A DNA stretch of 64,000 nucleotides from Bolinopsis microptera (taxonomy: Eukaryota; Ctenophora; Tentaculata; Lobata; Bolinopsidae). Below are positions 62,122-64,000 of the stretch, in pieces. The DNA lies in contig NC_087078.1 in assembly GCF_026151205.1 (NCBI RefSeq), positions 6,341,675 through 6,405,674 of the forward strand, given 5' to 3'. Position 1 is the stretch's first letter. The number at the start of each line of letters is the position of its first letter. Under the pieces are notes generated by a model. That model searched no databases. It had not been told where the DNA came from and worked only from the letters and a program-made list of their open reading frames with translations. The position numbers were made by a program, and so were the translations under genes.

Positions 62122-62787
62122 GGGTCGTTCACATATTACGTTATCAATATTTTGGCAATTTTTACCCCCCTCCGTAATCAACCGTAATCAAGACCGAACC
62201 CCTTCCCCTATATTACTTGATTCACGATGTCAATCCTTCGCAGCTCGGTGAGGCACAGTGCATGGTGCATCTCGCCGATCTACCGGTGGTTGCGAGAAGA
62301 ATTATTTGATGCGCGCGCGACCCAGTAGTGCATCGCGCTACAAGTAATCAAGGTTTGACCCCCCCCCCCCGTAATCAAGACCCAACCCCCTCCTATATTA
62401 CGTAATCAAGATAAGACACCCCCCATTTTTGAGTTAAATTTTGATGTAAAGATACAAGAAATACACATTATATTATTCATTGCTGTCTGAGACTTGAAAA
62501 GAATTTTGATTACATAATTAATTATAACGAAAATTGTCCAATTAGTATTTCGAAAATCGGTAAAAAATTAAAATTTTGATTACGTAATCAACGACCAAAA
62601 CCTTACCTGCCACCTTTGGCTATTATGTTCATAAACATATTCAATATTGATATAGAGATTCGGCGGAATGACAGGCTGAGCGCAGCCCAGTAACCAAAAC
62701 CCCCCGCAATTTACTGTAAGCATTTGAATCAACCGGGGGTTTTTTGAAAACCCCCCTCGGCTGATTAAGTAATATGTGAACGACCCC
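62122..62787. mobile_element. Transposon with GGGTCGTTCACATATTAC inverted ends
   Basis: The left end GGGTCGTTCACATATTACGT (62122) and right end TAATATGTGAACGACCCC (to 62787) are inverted copies. The interior repeats GTAATCAAGAC.. blocks and C-rich tracts and carries an insertion of the palindrome-ended repeat (62625-62700). No transposase is visible. A related fragment is at 8456. Confidence 0.85.
62625..62700. repeat. Partial copy of palindrome-ended repeat inside the 62.1 kb element
   Basis: GAGATTCGGCGGAATGACAG plus GCTGAGCGC.GCCCAGTAA, the same sequence as at 63111-63149, preceded by TTATGTTCATAAAC. Confidence 0.8.
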
Positions 62788-62978
62788 TTAGAGTTAGTGG
62801 AACGTTGAACGTGGCCACTTAGTAAAACGACAATGGGCCATGGGGGTCACGACGTGATTTTCGCGCGCGGCGCGGCAGAAAATATTATTCTTTTCTGTGA
62901 AAAGTGGTATATATACAGCGTGTATCAAGCCTTTTTATGTGTTACCTAGCTTGCTAATCTACTGCTCGCTCCTCTTTA

Positions 62979-63212
62979 CCTGGGGACCCCAGGCTATAAT
63001 GTTCATAAATTACTGGGCCGCGCTCAGCCTGTCATTCCGCCAAATCTTTATTTTATAATGTTTATGAACATAATAGCCTGGGGTCCCCAGGTAAGTTCAT
63101 AAACCGAATAGAGATTCGGCGGAATGACAGGCTGAGCGCCGCCCAGTAAGCTCCTCTAGCCGAATATCTTTTATGTTTTAGTTTATGAACGTTATAGCCT
63201 GGGGTCCCCAGG
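62979..63212. repeat. Palindrome-ended repeat cluster (CCTGGGGWCCCCAGG)
   Basis: Three copies of the perfect palindrome CCTGGGG[AT]CCCCAGG lie at 62979-62993, 63077-63091 and 63198-63212. Between them are TATAATGTTCATAAA and the TTCGGCGGAATGACAGGCTG module, first in minus and then in plus orientation. Looks like head-to-head copies of a small foldback element. Confidence 0.85.
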
Positions 63213-64000
63213 CGAACCATGCGTTGCATGAGATCAAACATATTATTGCCCATTTCGGAGCTTAAATTGAGTTTATTTGTTATTGCACGCGCGGTCGACA
63301 AATTATATTTAGAGGTTTTGCGGCGCGTTATATAATAAAGGTGACCAATGAAATCACGGCGTTAAAATCACGTGTCAACTCGCTGGCGAGTGAATAAGTA
63401 AAATCTTTCTGTATGTGGTTTGGTTCAGTTAGTTAATTGTTGTTGGTTGTATAGATCACATCAAATTTCGCGCGGTGTTTTTTCTAGTGCAAATAATGCG
63501 TACATCATGTCACGTCATATCATTGTACCGCACACCAACTTTAATAAAGTCTTTTATTTGAATGTCATCCTGTCTCATCTTAGTTATTATTTGTATCTAA
63601 CATGACATTCACTATTATGTATTAATTTTCATAATTTTGATGCTAACTTGACAACAGAGCCCTTTAAGTTCAACCGCATTCTGCTATCTTATTTGCTTCC
63701 TGATCGTATATGCAAAGTACGATCTGTTTTCAATTATGTATTCGTTTTTAACCATTACATTCAGTTCCGAACTAATTAATGATTAGCCACGGTATAAGTT
63801 TATTTGTTATTTGTTTTGACACAGCCGAACTCGAGCACCGGGTATTTCACTTGGAATGTTTCAATAGAATAACACTTACATGGACGATTCCGTTTCGTCA
63901 TATTCCTCAATTAGGGTAAAATTTGACCTATTCGAGACTGGTGAAGTGTATATGGTATATCGGTCGTCAACCACCAGAGACTGGTTGCTGTGAGTGTAAT
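63213..64000. other. Right edge, no gene seen
   Basis: Unique AT-rich sequence. The longest frames are about 60-80 codons, with no recognisable domain. Confidence 0.5.

Noticed and set aside
1-64000. tRNA, rRNA or CRISPR features
   Set aside because: No B-box-like GGTTCGAATCC on either strand, no rRNA core sequence, and no regularly spaced repeat-spacer array was seen. The tandem arrays have no unique spacers.

Overview
This is eukaryotic, almost certainly metazoan, nuclear DNA. It is AT-rich, with GT-AG introns of mostly 100-1300 bp, TTAGGG-like tracts, many foldback elements and a 34 kb stretch without a recognisable gene. The gene families (Jupiter/HN1, CWC25, an LDLa-type rhodopsin-class GPCR, a natriuretic-peptide-type receptor guanylyl cyclase, an AIG1-like GTPase with an invertebrate-type zinc motif) suggest a non-bilaterian or lophotrochozoan invertebrate. 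A cnidarian is my best guess, but the window does not prove it. Exon borders were set by hand from splice sites, phase continuity and family similarity.

Layout: 0.2-1.8 kb (+) holds three tandem copies of a Jupiter/HN1 exon. The first two end in stop codons and the third is spliced to the conserved last exon. 2.4-3.4 kb (+) is CWC25, a spliceosome step-one factor without its usual N-terminus here. 4.4-9.1 kb (-) is a three-exon, about 1360-residue GPCR with a signal peptide, LDLa repeats, seven membrane segments and a cytoplasmic tail built from nineteen 12-residue repeats. 9.1-43.5 kb has no gene I can support but many foldback/MITE elements, tandem repeats, homopolymers and perfect or near-perfect palindromes. 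43.5-59.4 kb (+) is a complete receptor guanylyl cyclase gene, about 26 coding exons with two alternative last exons. An intronless GTPase gene (51.9-53.3 kb, -) lies inside one of its introns. 59.4-64 kb is a nest of mobile elements: a 1.2 kb foldback carrying degenerate telomere-type repeats, a terminal-inverted-repeat element also present in the GPCR gene, and a palindrome-ended repeat cluster.

The genes do not form one pathway. The GPCR and the guanylyl cyclase are both surface receptors, transcribed divergently across the 34 kb desert. The most notable points are the duplicated terminal exons in two separate genes (Jupiter-like and cyclase), the GPCR tail array that is open in every reading frame, the nested GTPase, and non-autonomous elements whose ends are G/C homopolymers.
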